DNA of 64,000 nt from Bog-473 sp963804055 (GTDB lineage: Bacteria; Actinomycetota; Acidimicrobiia; Acidimicrobiales; RAAP-2). Positions within the stretch are counted from its first letter, which is position 1, and the number at the start of each line of letters is the position of its first letter. The notes under the pieces were generated by a model. That model worked only from the letters and a program-made list of their open reading frames with translations. It had not been told where the DNA came from and did not search any database. The position numbers and the translations under genes are program-made. The stretch spans positions 31,469 through 95,468 of the forward strand of contig CAWDOU010000004.1 of assembly GCA_963804055.1 (NCBI GenBank). Direction: 5' to 3'. Shown piece by piece: positions 1 to 8,473 of this stretch.

Positions 1-1167
1 CAGCGGGGCCGCCTTGTTCACGGCGTCGTTGACGACCGACTGGTCCACGGCTGAGCCCACACGGACGGCCACCGATTGGGCGCGGGACTTGATCCAGCTC
101 ACGATCGCGCTGGCCGAGATCCCCACCGTCGCCAAGGCGGCGAGCACGGCACGGGACTGACTGGAGAAGTAGGTCAGCGAGACGGCGAGCACGGCGGCCA
201 GCACGGCCGCAGTGGCGAGCTCCCACCCGAAGGCCTTGATGATCGGCCGCGGGTCACGGGCCACCGCCTCCAACTTGGAGGGCTCGACCAGCGTCCTCGG
301 GTCGCGCCCCGTCACGAGGAGATCACGCCAGATCCGTGCCTGCCCTTCCATGATGCCGAGATCGTCGAGTGTGACCTTGATGGTCTTGGACTGGACGACC
401 TTCCCCCACGCCTCGACGCTGGCGATGACGGCGGGCGCGGTGTAGGGGTTGAAGACGGGGGCCAGGCGCAGCGAGAGCTCGCGCAGCGCCTCGACCCGGC
501 CCTCGCCGAGGTAGAACGACCACTGTTCTTGGAGCTGTTCGTCGGTGGTGACGTTCATCGCCCCCCAGTAACACTCCGAAAGGCCCCGACCCAGTTCATA
601 GGAGCTCGCGGTGCCGAAGTTCCCCGCGGCCAACTGGTCCTGGAGGGCCTCGTCCCAGGCCCACAGGAACCACTGCACCTTGAGCCACCATCCGGCCTGG
701 TCCGCGGGCTCGCCCGTGGGGATGGGCCTGGTCGTCAGCGTCGCGTCGAGCTTGTCGTACTCCTTGGTGTCCCCGGAGTAGATGAGCCGGGAAACCAGGA
801 AGCGCAGCATGTCCGGTGTCTGCACGGTGGCGCCTCCCGTAGGCACCGGGCCCCACTCGTCACGGCTGCTGAGCGTCTTGATGTCGATCGTGAGGAGATC
901 GAGCTCGCCGAGGGTGGAGAGGATCTTCGTGGCCTCGATCTGGCCCTCCACCGGGCTGCGCTCGTTGGCCGCCTCGAGGAGGAGCGTCGGGGGTGGCTGC
1001 GTGCCGGCGACGCGGGACTTGTACTGGCACTGCGGGTCGAGACGGCCCCGGAGCTCGGCCAGGATCCAGCCCATGCGCAGAGCCTGGGCCGCATCGTCCG
1101 GGGAGACGGTGAACGCAGTGGTCGGCTTCGCCAACGCGGTCGTCGCCTTCCCCGAAGTGTCCGTCAT
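1..1167 (-). CDS. Unknown membrane-anchored protein, C-terminus beyond left edge
   Basis: An open minus-strand frame with no stop runs from an ATG at 1167 to base 1, giving 389 visible residues. A GGAGGG ribosome-binding site lies about six bases before the ATG. The first roughly 310 residues are soluble, with several tryptophans and acidic patches; residues about 312-332 and 338-355 are hydrophobic and look like two membrane helices, followed by a basic stretch. I do not recognise the family. The gene lies 117 bp downstream of the fused acyl-CoA dehydrogenase on the same strand, so it could be the last gene of that unit. The gene is real because the frame stays open and the codon use is normal; its function is unknown. 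Confidence 0.7.
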   Translation of the reverse strand, partial: MTDTSGKATTALAKPTTAFTVSPDDAAQALRMGWILAELRGRLDPQCQYKSRVAGTQPPPTLLLEAANERSPVEGQIEATKILSTLGELDLLTIDIKTLSSRDEWGPVPTGGATVQTPDMLRFLVSRLIYSGDTKEYDKLDATLTTRPIPTGEPADQAGWWLKVQWFLWAWDEALQDQLAAGNFGTASSYELGRGLSECYWGAMNVTTDEQLQEQWSFYLGEGRVEALRELSLRLAPVFNPYTAPAVIASVEAWGKVVQSKTIKVTLDDLGIMEGQARIWRDLLVTGRDPRTLVEPSKLEAVARDPRPIIKAFGWELATAAVLAAVLAVSLTYFSSQSRAVLAALATVGISASAIVSWIKSRAQSVAVRVGSAVDQSVVNDAVNKAAPL

Positions 1168-1284
1168 GGCGCCCTCCGGATCCGCCGGCGCTCCAACGCG
1201 CCGGACATCGCCGCGCACCAGCGTAGGACCCGGCCCCCGCCCGGGGGTGGACCAGGGCGGCGCGCCGGTTCGCGTCCCGGGTAG

Positions 1285-3441
1285 CTAGTTGATGAGCGGG
1301 TCGCGCGGGAGACCGAGGATCCGCTCCCCGATCTGGTTCCGCTTGATCTCGGAGGTGCCACCGGCGATCGACATGCCCCGGTGCATGAGCACCATGGCCG
1401 ACACCATCGCTCCGACACCATCGCTGAAGAGGGCGCCCGGGCCGCTGACGGCGACCGTGATGGCCGACGCTTCGTGGCCGATCTCCGACAGCACGAGCTT
1501 GGTGACGTTGCCCTCGGGGCCGGGTCCGCCACCGATGAGGGCGCGGTGGGCCGTGCGCATGTTGAGCAGCGCCATGGCCTCGGTCTGCGCAATGTAGCGG
1601 CCGATACGCCCGGCACCGCCGGGCAGGCGCTCGGGGTGGGCATCGAACGCCGGGATCACCGCGCCGGCCGGCGTGGCCTGCCCGCCCTGGCCGCCGCCGA
1701 TGGAGACGCTCTCGTTGCCGAGCGTGGCGCGGGCCACCGTCCACCCGCCGTTGACCGGGCCGACGACGTCGTCGTCGGGCACGAAGACGTCGTTGAAGAA
1801 GACCTCGTTGAACTCCGACTGCCCCGTGGTCATGCGCAGCGGGCGCACCTCGACGCCCTCGGCATGCATGTCGATCACCATGGTCGTGATGCCCTTGTGC
1901 TTGGGCGCCTCGGGGTCGGTACGGATGGTGGCCAACCCGAAGCTGGCGTAGTGCGCGCCGCTCGTCCAGACCTTCTGGCCGTTGACCAGCCACCCGCCGT
2001 CGACGCGCGTGCCCCGCGTCTTGACGCCGGCGGCGTCGCTCCCGGCCTCGGGCTCGCTGAAGAGCTGGCACCAGATGACGTCCTGGCGCAGCGCGGGCAG
2101 CACCCAGCGCTCCACCTGATCCTCGGTGGCGTTCTGGATCAGCGTGAGAATGACCCAGCCCGTGATGGAGTACTGGGGCCGCCGCACGCCGGCGGCCGCG
2201 AACTCCTGCTCAATGACGAGCTGCTCGACCGCGCCGGCGTCCCGGCCCCAGGGCTTGGGCCAGTGGGGCATGACGTAGCCCGTCTCAATCATGGCGTCGC
2301 GCTGCGCCGCGGCGTCGAGCCCCTGCATGCGCTGCGCGAACTCGCGCACCTCGTCGCGCATCGGCTCGGCCTCGGGTGGCAGGTCGATGGTGCGTGTGCG
2401 TGCGGTGCCGGCCCGGACGAGGTCGGTCACCTCACGGGCGGCCGCCTCGCCGTCGACGAACGCCTCGAGCGCGGTGGCCCGGCGGAGATACAGGTGCGCG
2501 TCGTGCTCCCAGGTGATCCCGATGCCGCCGTGCACCTGGGTGTTGAGCTGTGCGCACTCGTCGCCCGCGGCCAGGGCCAGCGCGGCGGCGATGGCGGCGG
2601 CGTAGGTGAACTGGTCGGCGCCTTCGTGCGCCGCGCGCGCCGCGTCCCAGACGGCACCCGTCGCCAGCTCCGAGGCGACCAGCATGTTGGCGCAGTGGTG
2701 CTTCACGGCTTGGAACGTCGCGATGGGCCGCCCGAACTGCACGCGCACCTTGGCGTAGGCGGCGGCCTGCTCGGTGCACTCGTTCGCGACGCCCGTCGCC
2801 TCGGCGGCCGCGATGAGCCGGGCCAGATCGATCAGGGCCCGCCGACCACCGGCGAGCAGGTCGGCCGGCGCCCCGTCGAGCGTCACCCGCGCCGCGCGCC
2901 GCGTCGGGTCGAGGTTGGCCGGCACGTCCACGTGCACGCCGCCGGCCGACACGTCGACGACGATGACGTCGTCGCCCGCGGGGAGGACGAGGATGTGGGC
3001 GAGGCCGCCGCCCAGGACCGCCGGAACCGATCCGGCGGCGCGACCGTCGGCCACCGTGACGTCACCGTCGAGCGCCATGCCGGCCAGGACGGACCCGTCG
3101 GCCAGACCGGGCAGCAGCCGGGCCGCCACCTCGTCGGAGCCGGCGGCGTCAATGACCGCGCTGGCGATCACCGTGGGGACGAAGGGCCCGGGCGTCAACG
3201 CCCGGCCGAGCTCCTCGACGACGACGACCAGCTCGGGCAGGCCGAAGCCCGAGCCGCCGCGCTCCTCGGGCAGGTGCAGGCCCAGCCAGCCCAGGTCGGC
3301 GATGTCGCCCCAGAACGCAGGCAGGGTCTCGGTCTCGGCGTCGAGCAGGGCCCGGGCGGCCCCTCGGGAATCGTGCTTGGCCAGGAAGTCCGAGGCCGTC
3401 TGGCCCAGGGTCCGGTGGTCTTCGGTGATGGCGATCGGCAT
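1285..3441 (-). CDS. Fused double acyl-CoA dehydrogenase (FadE-like, 718 aa)
   Basis: This flavoprotein should introduce a 2,3 double bond into an acyl-CoA. It is about twice the usual length because two acyl-CoA dehydrogenase modules are joined: residues about 1-345 end with the HGGIGITWEHD signature, and residues about 365-718 carry FSEPEAGSD, KVWTSGAH and the C-terminal GGTSEIKRNQIGERILG motif. Fused or heteromeric dehydrogenases of this kind act on bulky substrates such as steroid side chains in related actinomycetes; the substrate here is not known. I chose the ATG at 3441, which starts MPIAITEDH, over an in-frame start 24 codons upstream that would run through the promoter. A 16-bp palindrome sits immediately upstream. 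TesB lies 87 bp further upstream on the same strand. Confidence 0.9.
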   Translation of the reverse strand: MPIAITEDHRTLGQTASDFLAKHDSRGAARALLDAETETLPAFWGDIADLGWLGLHLPEERGGSGFGLPELVVVVEELGRALTPGPFVPTVIASAVIDAAGSDEVAARLLPGLADGSVLAGMALDGDVTVADGRAAGSVPAVLGGGLAHILVLPAGDDVIVVDVSAGGVHVDVPANLDPTRRAARVTLDGAPADLLAGGRRALIDLARLIAAAEATGVANECTEQAAAYAKVRVQFGRPIATFQAVKHHCANMLVASELATGAVWDAARAAHEGADQFTYAAAIAAALALAAGDECAQLNTQVHGGIGITWEHDAHLYLRRATALEAFVDGEAAAREVTDLVRAGTARTRTIDLPPEAEPMRDEVREFAQRMQGLDAAAQRDAMIETGYVMPHWPKPWGRDAGAVEQLVIEQEFAAAGVRRPQYSITGWVILTLIQNATEDQVERWVLPALRQDVIWCQLFSEPEAGSDAAGVKTRGTRVDGGWLVNGQKVWTSGAHYASFGLATIRTDPEAPKHKGITTMVIDMHAEGVEVRPLRMTTGQSEFNEVFFNDVFVPDDDVVGPVNGGWTVARATLGNESVSIGGGQGGQATPAGAVIPAFDAHPERLPGGAGRIGRYIAQTEAMALLNMRTAHRALIGGGPGPEGNVTKLVLSEIGHEASAITVAVSGPGALFSDGVGAMVSAMVLMHRGMSIAGGTSEIKRNQIGERILGLPRDPLIN

Positions 3442-3446
3442 GGCAG

Positions 3447-3462
3447 AAAGAGTATCCTCTAT
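3447..3462. promoter_or_regulatory. Candidate operator/-10 region of the fadE-like gene
   Basis: The bases read AAAGAG, TATC, CTCTAT on the plus strand, so 11 of 12 arm positions match the ideal inverted repeat AAAGAG-N4-CTCTTT. On the coding strand this contains GATACT, a possible -10 box only nine bases from the ATG, which would give a leaderless or nearly leaderless mRNA. Similar sites occur at 7432, 13734, 37478 and 43057. The binding protein is unknown. Confidence 0.5.
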
Positions 3463-3528
3463 TGTCGGTGGGGAACCAGGCCACCCTGCCACTGCAGGGC
3501 GACGCAGCGCCAACAGTCGCCCGGTGGA

Positions 3529-4428
3529 TCAGCTCCCGGCAGGGTGCTCCCCACGCGCCGCGTGGCGCGCCGCCACGTCTTCGGGGTCGCGACTCCCGGC
3601 GGGCACGTCCTCGTCGTCCTGCAGCACGCCGGCCAGCATGTCGGCCGCCGAACCGGGGAGGAGGAGCTGCTCCTGATAGATGGTGGCGCCGAGCGCGCCG
3701 CTGCGGTCCCGCAACGAGCCGTGGTAGGCGCCGCGCGCGCTGCGTGCCTTGACCGGTCGCAGGTCGACCAGCACCCACTCGTCGGCACGGATGTCCTCTT
3801 GGAACCACACGGAATGGTCGATGGAGGGGCCACCCCGCCCGACGAGCTTGCGGTCCTGCTGGCCGAAGCCCGTCCCGAGGTCGGACAGATAGGTGAGTCC
3901 GGCCCGGTGCAGGAGCGGATCGTCCCCAAGCGAGACGGCGGACTTGACCCACAGGCAGTCGGTGAACACGCCCTTGAGGAAGTCGGTCGGTGTCACGGGA
4001 CGCACGTCGAGCAGCGGGTTCCACCCGCCGTTGGCGATGTCGTCCGGCGGGGGCACATCCCGGCGGGGCGCGTCGTCGAACCGGGTGCCGTCGCTCTCCA
4101 CGTGGAACGACGTCACCATGGAGAAGATGACTTCACCGTCCTGAATGGCCACCACACGCCGGGCGGAGAAGGAGCGCCCGTCCCGGTCCCGGTCCACCTC
4201 CAGAATGACGGGGATGTCGCTCCGGCCGGCCCGGAGGAAGTAGCCGTGGAACGAGTGCGGCAGCCGGCCCGGCTCGACCGTCGCCGCGGCAGCCAGGAGA
4301 CATTGCGCCGCCACCTGCCCGCCGAAGAGGGTGCGACGGGGGCCGTAGTTGGCGTTGCGACCGCGGAACAGGTCCTTGTCGACCCGCTCCAGGGTGAGCA
4401 GGGAGCGCAGATCGGCGGCCAGGTCCAT
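3529..4428 (-). CDS. tesB: Acyl-CoA thioesterase II (TesB family)
   Basis: Hydrolyses acyl-CoA to free acid and CoA in the cytoplasm. The 299-residue protein has the TesB double-hotdog layout: an N-terminal hotdog with the FGGQVAAQCL segment and the HSFHGYFLRAG segment, and a C-terminal hotdog with SIDHSVWFQEDIRADEW. Length fits the family (about 280-300). I prefer the ATG at 4428; a TTG two codons upstream is possible. It is divergent from the double-hotdog gene at 4504 and upstream of the fadE-like gene, so it probably releases CoA from dead-end acyl-CoAs made in this cluster. The final 30 residues, rich in Asp, Arg and Ala, are a poorly conserved tail. Confidence 0.9.
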   Translation of the reverse strand: MDLAADLRSLLTLERVDKDLFRGRNANYGPRRTLFGGQVAAQCLLAAAATVEPGRLPHSFHGYFLRAGRSDIPVILEVDRDRDGRSFSARRVVAIQDGEVIFSMVTSFHVESDGTRFDDAPRRDVPPPDDIANGGWNPLLDVRPVTPTDFLKGVFTDCLWVKSAVSLGDDPLLHRAGLTYLSDLGTGFGQQDRKLVGRGGPSIDHSVWFQEDIRADEWVLVDLRPVKARSARGAYHGSLRDRSGALGATIYQEQLLLPGSAADMLAGVLQDDEDVPAGSRDPEDVAARHAARGEHPAGS

Positions 4429-4503
4429 GCTCAAGCCTGCGCAGGGCGGCGGCCCCAGGGCAAGTGGACCGGTCTGCCGCCTACTGCGCTAGACAGGCGA
4501 GCG

Positions 4504-5381
4504 ATGCCCAGGGACATCAGAGAACTGCTCGACGATCCCGACGCGTACGCCGCCGAGCTGCGCCGGCGCTGGGGCGGCTTGCTGAGCTACCGCTACATCG
4601 GCCGGCAGTGGTCGTCCATGGACGTCGGACCCGCCGACGACACCGTCACGATCCGCCGCGACATGCGCAGCCCCACGGGTGCCATCCTCCTCGCCGTCCT
4701 GGGCATCGCCGCGCCCGAGGGCGGTGGCAGGAGCGACTTGGAGGCGGTGCCAAACCCGGTGATCCACTCCTGCCAGGTCCTCGATCCGGGACGGGACGTC
4801 CGCCGCATCGCGGTGGAGTCCGAGGTCGTCAAGCAGGGCAGGCGGATGGGCTTCAGCCGTTCGCGCATTGTCGATGCCGACCGGCCGAACCGGGTGCTGG
4901 CGCTGACGCAGGGTCAGGGTGTGAGCATCGGCACGCCGCCCGCCGGGCTCGACAAGATGCAGGTCGAGCCGATCATCGTCGAGGACGGCCCCGATCTTCC
5001 TCCCCTGTGGCAGGTCTTCGGCGCCGCACGCCGCGCCGACGGTCACTGGGCGTTGCCGGTGCTCTCGTCGGAGGTCGCCTCGCCCGACGCGGCGTTGCAC
5101 CTCGGCCCGCAGTTCATCCTGTTGGAGACGGCGGCCTTGGACGCGGCCGCCGGCGCACCGGTCGCCACAGCCGATCGCGTCGAAGCGCTCTCCTCGCACG
5201 TGATGTTCCTCGCCCGGGGCAAGGTCGGTCCTTTCCGCGCCGACACGGAGACGATCAGCGGGCCCGACGGGAGGCGACGGCGACGGCGACGGCGATGGCG
5301 GTGCGGGTCGTCCTTCATGACGAAGGCGACGGGGACCGCGCCGTGACCGCAGCTTCCTACCAGTTCCGGTTGGTGACGTAG
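4504..5381 (+). CDS. Double-hotdog acyl-CoA thioesterase-like protein, frameshifted near C-terminus
   Basis: The ATG at 4504 opens a frame whose two halves each look like a PaaI/TesB hotdog (residues about 20-140 and 195-290). In the frame as read, the protein ends at 5346 with an arginine-rich tail that does not fit the fold. The next frame continues the expected last strand (MAVRVVLHDEGDGDRAV, then AASYQFRLV) to a stop at 5379-5381. One missing G at 5269-5271, immediately before a GGCGAC repeat, explains the break. The intact protein would be about 293 residues. The gene shares its upstream region with tesB and is expected to act on CoA esters of the same pathway. Whether the shift is real or an assembly error cannot be told here. 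Confidence 0.72.
5273..5296 (+). repeat. GGCGAC hexanucleotide repeat (about 4 units)
   Basis: Three perfect GGCGAC units and one GGCGAT lie inside the thioesterase gene, directly after its frameshift. In the intact frame they encode alternating Ala-Thr. Such repeats are prone to slippage and to sequencing error. Confidence 0.7.
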
Positions 5382-5420
5382 CGAGCGGCGGCTCTGGTCG
5401 GACGCGCCGAGCTGATGCCG

Positions 5421-6503
5421 TCAGCCTGCCGCGTTCCGTCCGGCGCCACGCCGGTCGTCCCGGACCGCCCGGACCCACTCGGCCCACGTCTCGATACGGC
5501 GCCAGAACAGCTCCCGCGTCCCCGCGAAGTTGTGCATGTGTGCCATGCGCGGGCACACGAAGAGGTCGACACTGGCCGCCGACTCGTACGCCCGCGGCTC
5601 CCCCCGCGGATCGACAAGGACGTCGCGCTCGCCCAACGCGACGAGGACGGGCGCTCGGATGGCGGCCGCCTCGGCCAGCGTGGAGCCGGGCGCCAGGCAC
5701 CACAGGACAGCCGTGCCCGGGATGGTGGCGGATCCCCACGGCGGAAGGTGGCCGTGCCGGGCGGGGTAGTCCTCCATGTCCCGCCGCACGACGGCCGGGT
5801 CGACGTCGTCGAAGTGGAAGGGCCATGCCATCGGTTGCGCATCGGGTGGCAGCGCCACCGCCGGCTCCGCGCCCGCCCGTTCCGCCGCCTCCGCCAGCGC
5901 CGGCCCGTTGGTCAAGATGCCTTCGGAGAGCTGCGTGTCGCGCGGGACCCAGGGGAAGGTGAGGGGCGGCGAGCCCGGAGCGGTCGGCGGCTGCGTCCGC
6001 AGCGGGCTGTAGCCGAGGATGCCGACCCCGTCGTACCCGTGGTGCCGTCCCTGCTGCACGATGGTGAAGGCACCACCCATCGACTGTCCGATGCCGATGG
6101 TGAGCGCGTCGGCCACCGGGTCGAGCCGGTCCATGAGGGTGCCCGCCGCCAGCTGCTGCCTCACTTCGGCCTCGGCGGCCTCACTGGCCGCGATGACGGG
6201 TGCGAACGTCAGCCGATCGGAATCGTGCAGCGAGCTCTCGCCCACGCCGAGGTGGTCGACGGAGACGAAGATCCACCCGCGTTCCGCGTGCCAGCTGGCC
6301 TGGGCGCCGGGTCCGGGACCGGGCAGGTCCTCGGTGTAGTACCCGCGGCTGTAGCCGGCTCCCGGCTTGGCGAAGCAGACCACGGGCGCATCCGGGAGCG
6401 GCGCCTCGGGCGCGGTGACGGTGAGCGCGATATGGGCCGGCTCTCCCAGTCCGGCTGCCTCCGTGACGTCGATCCGCAGGTCGACCGACCGCACCGGTGT
6501 CAC
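5421..6503 (-). CDS. Alpha/beta hydrolase
   Basis: A 360-residue alpha/beta-hydrolase-fold protein. The nucleophile elbow is GIGQSMGGA with Ser141. Upstream, GYSRGYY may form part of the oxyanion region, and VALGERDVLVDPRGE and ARMAHMHN-like segments (Asp near 305, His near 330) supply likely Asp and His of the triad. The start is GTG at 6503, preceded by a good GAGGGG ribosome-binding site. It lies 46 bp downstream of the SDR gene on the same strand and is probably cotranscribed. The substrate is not evident; an ester or ring-cleavage product of the neighbouring catabolic genes is plausible. Confidence 0.8.
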   Translation of the reverse strand: MTPVRSVDLRIDVTEAAGLGEPAHIALTVTAPEAPLPDAPVVCFAKPGAGYSRGYYTEDLPGPGPGAQASWHAERGWIFVSVDHLGVGESSLHDSDRLTFAPVIAASEAAEAEVRQQLAAGTLMDRLDPVADALTIGIGQSMGGAFTIVQQGRHHGYDGVGILGYSPLRTQPPTAPGSPPLTFPWVPRDTQLSEGILTNGPALAEAAERAGAEPAVALPPDAQPMAWPFHFDDVDPAVVRRDMEDYPARHGHLPPWGSATIPGTAVLWCLAPGSTLAEAAAIRAPVLVALGERDVLVDPRGEPRAYESAASVDLFVCPRMAHMHNFAGTRELFWRRIETWAEWVRAVRDDRRGAGRNAAG

Positions 6504-6549
6504 GACGTCCCCTCGCTCCTGTCCGTCCTGCTCCGACGCCCGGTCGTCC

Positions 6550-7308
6550 CTACTTGGGGGCGAAGCGCGTGCCGGCGTCGAGCCGGATGCACAGACCGTT
6601 GAGCATCGGGTTCTCCACGATCGCCACGGCGAGCTTGCCGTACTCTTCGGGCCGGCCCAGCCGCTTGGGGAACGCTGCGTCCTTGGTCAACGTGGCGGCG
6701 AACTCGTCGGGGATGCCCTCGGTGAGGCCGGTGGCGAAGAGGCTCGGCGCGATGGCCATGGCGCGGATGCCCAGGCTGCCCAGGTCCCGGGCCATGGTGA
6801 ACACCATGCCGACGATGCCCGACTTGGCGGCGGCGTAGGCCACCTGGCCGATCTGCCCTTCGTAGGCGGCGATGGAGGCGGTGTCGATCATGACGCCGCG
6901 CTCGCCGTCCTCCGGGTCGTTGGTCGACATGTGGAAGGCCTGCAGGCGGTTGAGGTTGAACGTACCGATCAGGTTCAGCTCGATGGTCTGGCGGAAGGTG
7001 TCCAGCGGGTGCGGGCCGTCCTTGCTCAGCGTGCGCTTGGCGGCGCCCCCGCCGGCGGTGTTCACCGCGATGTGCAGCCCTCCGAGTGCATCGACCGCGT
7101 CGGCCAGAGCGGTCTCGGTCTGGACCTCATCGAGGATGTTCACCTCGTGGAACGTGCCCCCGAGCTCCTTGGCGACTTCGGCTCCGGCGGTGTTCGGCAG
7201 GTCGAGGATGGCGATGTCGGCGCCCTTCTCGCGCAGCAACTCGGCTGACGCCTTTGCCATTCCCGACGCGCCACCGACGATGACGGCTTTCTTGCCCTGA
7301 ATCTCCAC
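6550..7308 (-). CDS. Short-chain dehydrogenase, 3-hydroxyacyl-CoA dehydrogenase type 2-like
   Basis: A 252-residue NAD(P)-binding SDR. The cofactor motif GGASGMAK is at residues 12-19, NTAGGG at 83-88, and the catalytic set is Ser145, Tyr158 and Lys162 (YAAAK). Overall it resembles human HSD17B10 and bacterial 3-hydroxyacyl-CoA dehydrogenases, which oxidise 3-hydroxyacyl-CoA in beta-oxidation. The start is the GTG at 7308 (MEIQGKK), preceded by GAGGAAC; a longer reading frame upstream crosses the promoter and is not used. It is divergent from the enoyl-CoA hydratase at 7479, so the two consecutive beta-oxidation steps share a 170-bp control region. Confidence 0.87.
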   Translation of the reverse strand: MEIQGKKAVIVGGASGMAKASAELLREKGADIAILDLPNTAGAEVAKELGGTFHEVNILDEVQTETALADAVDALGGLHIAVNTAGGGAAKRTLSKDGPHPLDTFRQTIELNLIGTFNLNRLQAFHMSTNDPEDGERGVMIDTASIAAYEGQIGQVAYAAAKSGIVGMVFTMARDLGSLGIRAMAIAPSLFATGLTEGIPDEFAATLTKDAAFPKRLGRPEEYGKLAVAIVENPMLNGLCIRLDAGTRFAPK

Positions 7309-7431
7309 GAGGTGTTCCTCTCCATTTGCTCCGACCCAGCTGCCTGCCGGCTGTCGGATTGTCTGTAGTCGATTTGGTCGTGTGTGATGCTGTCGGCCGC
7401 GCGCCCAGGCCGCAAACCGGAACGTGCGATA

Positions 7432-7447
7432 GAAAAGGATACTCTTT
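7432..7447. promoter_or_regulatory. Candidate operator/promoter of the enoyl-CoA hydratase
   Basis: GAAAAG, GATA, CTCTTT matches 10 of 12 arm positions of the AAAGAG-N4-CTCTTT repeat found before the fadE-like gene. GATACT at 7438-7443 is a possible -10 box, 36 bp before the ATG at 7479. It lies in the divergent region between the SDR and the hydratase, so it could control both. Confidence 0.5.
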
Positions 7448-7478
7448 ATTCCGACCGACCACTCCGTCTGGGGGATCA

Positions 7479-8255
7479 ATGGACCGCGAGACCATCCTGT
7501 TCGAGGTTGCCGACAACATCGCAACCATCACGCTGAACCGGCCGGACAGCCTGAACTCCTTCAACAACGCCATGGCTGCCGACATGCAGTGGGCCTGGGA
7601 GACCGTGCGGGACACGGACGAGATCTACTGCGTGGTGCTCCAGGCGAACGGCGACCGGGCCTTTTGCACCGGCGTGGACATCGGGGGAGGGGAGCTGTGG
7701 TTCATGAAGGAGAACTCCTGGAACAGCTTCGACCCCGGCGAGACACTGAGCCCGAAGCTGCACCACAAGGTGTGGAAGCCAGTGGTCACCGCGGTGCACG
7801 GATTCTGCGCCGGCGGGGCCCAGTACTTCTTGAACGAATCGGACATCATCATCTGCTCCGAGGACGCACTGTTCTTCGATCCCCATGCCAATGTCGGGAT
7901 CGTCAGTTCGCTGGAGCCCGTCGGCATGCTGCACCGCGGCGTGCCGCTCGGGGACGTCCTGCGCTGGGCGCTCATGGGGAACGAGGAGCGCATCACGGCC
8001 GAGACGGCGCTGCGCCTCGGCCTCGTGACCGAGATCGTGACGCGCGACGCCCTGCGGGACCGGGCTCGCGAGATCGCACTGTCGATCGCGCGGCGCAATC
8101 CCAAGGCGATTCAGGGAACGATCCGGGCCATCTGGGAGTCGCTGGACCTGACCCGGACGGCCGCTTTGCAGAACGGCTTCTCCTACACGCTGATCGGCAA
8201 CTACCCGTCGAATCCACCCGCGCCGCGGGACAAGTCCGAGACCAAGTACCGCTGA
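7479..8255 (+). CDS. Enoyl-CoA hydratase/isomerase family protein
   Basis: A 258-residue crotonase-fold protein that should hydrate or isomerise an enoyl-CoA. The two oxyanion-hole segments are visible: FCTGVDIGGG and HGFCAGGAQYF. The usual catalytic glutamate region reads SSLEPVGMLHR, so at least one acidic residue is retained. The ATG at 7479 follows GGGGATCA and gives the typical family length; an in-frame upstream start would translate the promoter. It is divergent from the SDR and followed after 218 bp by an amidohydrolase on the same strand. A palindromic operator precedes it. Confidence 0.88.
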   Translation: MDRETILFEVADNIATITLNRPDSLNSFNNAMAADMQWAWETVRDTDEIYCVVLQANGDRAFCTGVDIGGGELWFMKENSWNSFDPGETLSPKLHHKVWKPVVTAVHGFCAGGAQYFLNESDIIICSEDALFFDPHANVGIVSSLEPVGMLHRGVPLGDVLRWALMGNEERITAETALRLGLVTEIVTRDALRDRAREIALSIARRNPKAIQGTIRAIWESLDLTRTAALQNGFSYTLIGNYPSNPPAPRDKSETKYR

Positions 8256-8257
8256 CC

Positions 8258-8289
8258 CCTGCTGGCTCCGGACCTGAACTCCCAGCAGG
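8258..8289 (+). terminator. Hairpin after the enoyl-CoA hydratase
   Basis: CCTGCTGG at 8258-8265 pairs with CCAGCAGG at 8282-8289, a perfect 8-bp stem with a 16-base loop, starting three bases after the stop codon. There is only a weak T-rich stretch after it, so termination is likely but not certain. Confidence 0.45.
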
Positions 8290-8379
8290 CGCGGCTTTCT
8301 GAGGATCGACAGAATTCTTCGCTCATCACCGAGACGGAGAGAGTCGTCGAATTGCACCAGACTGTCGTGACAACGCGCC

Positions 8380-8404
8380 GGGCGGACCGGGTCCGCCCTT
8401 CCTT
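8380..8404 (+). terminator. Intrinsic-terminator-like hairpin before the amidohydrolase
   Basis: GGGCGGAC at 8380-8387 pairs with GTCCGCCC at 8391-8398 across a 3-base loop, followed by TTCCTT. This is a compact, strong stem with a short T tract, about 70 bp upstream of the amidohydrolase start. It could end hydratase transcription or attenuate the downstream gene. Confidence 0.5.
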
Positions 8405-8473
8405 ATGCTGCACGAAGACAGGAAGACCGGGATCGCCCGGCCGGCGACGTCGAGCGAGGTCCAAGGGGGACAC

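Noticed and set aside
75..1284. A plus-strand frame of about 400 codons at the left edge
   Set aside because: It is in exact antisense register with the minus-strand protein, which has a proper ribosome-binding site and membrane helices; the plus-strand version is low complexity.
1381..5346. A plus-strand open frame of over 1300 codons across the dehydrogenase and thioesterase genes
   Set aside because: It is antisense to well-conserved proteins, is full of His, Arg and Gly runs, and only its last 280 codons (from 4504) are a real gene. Long open antisense frames are normal at this base composition.
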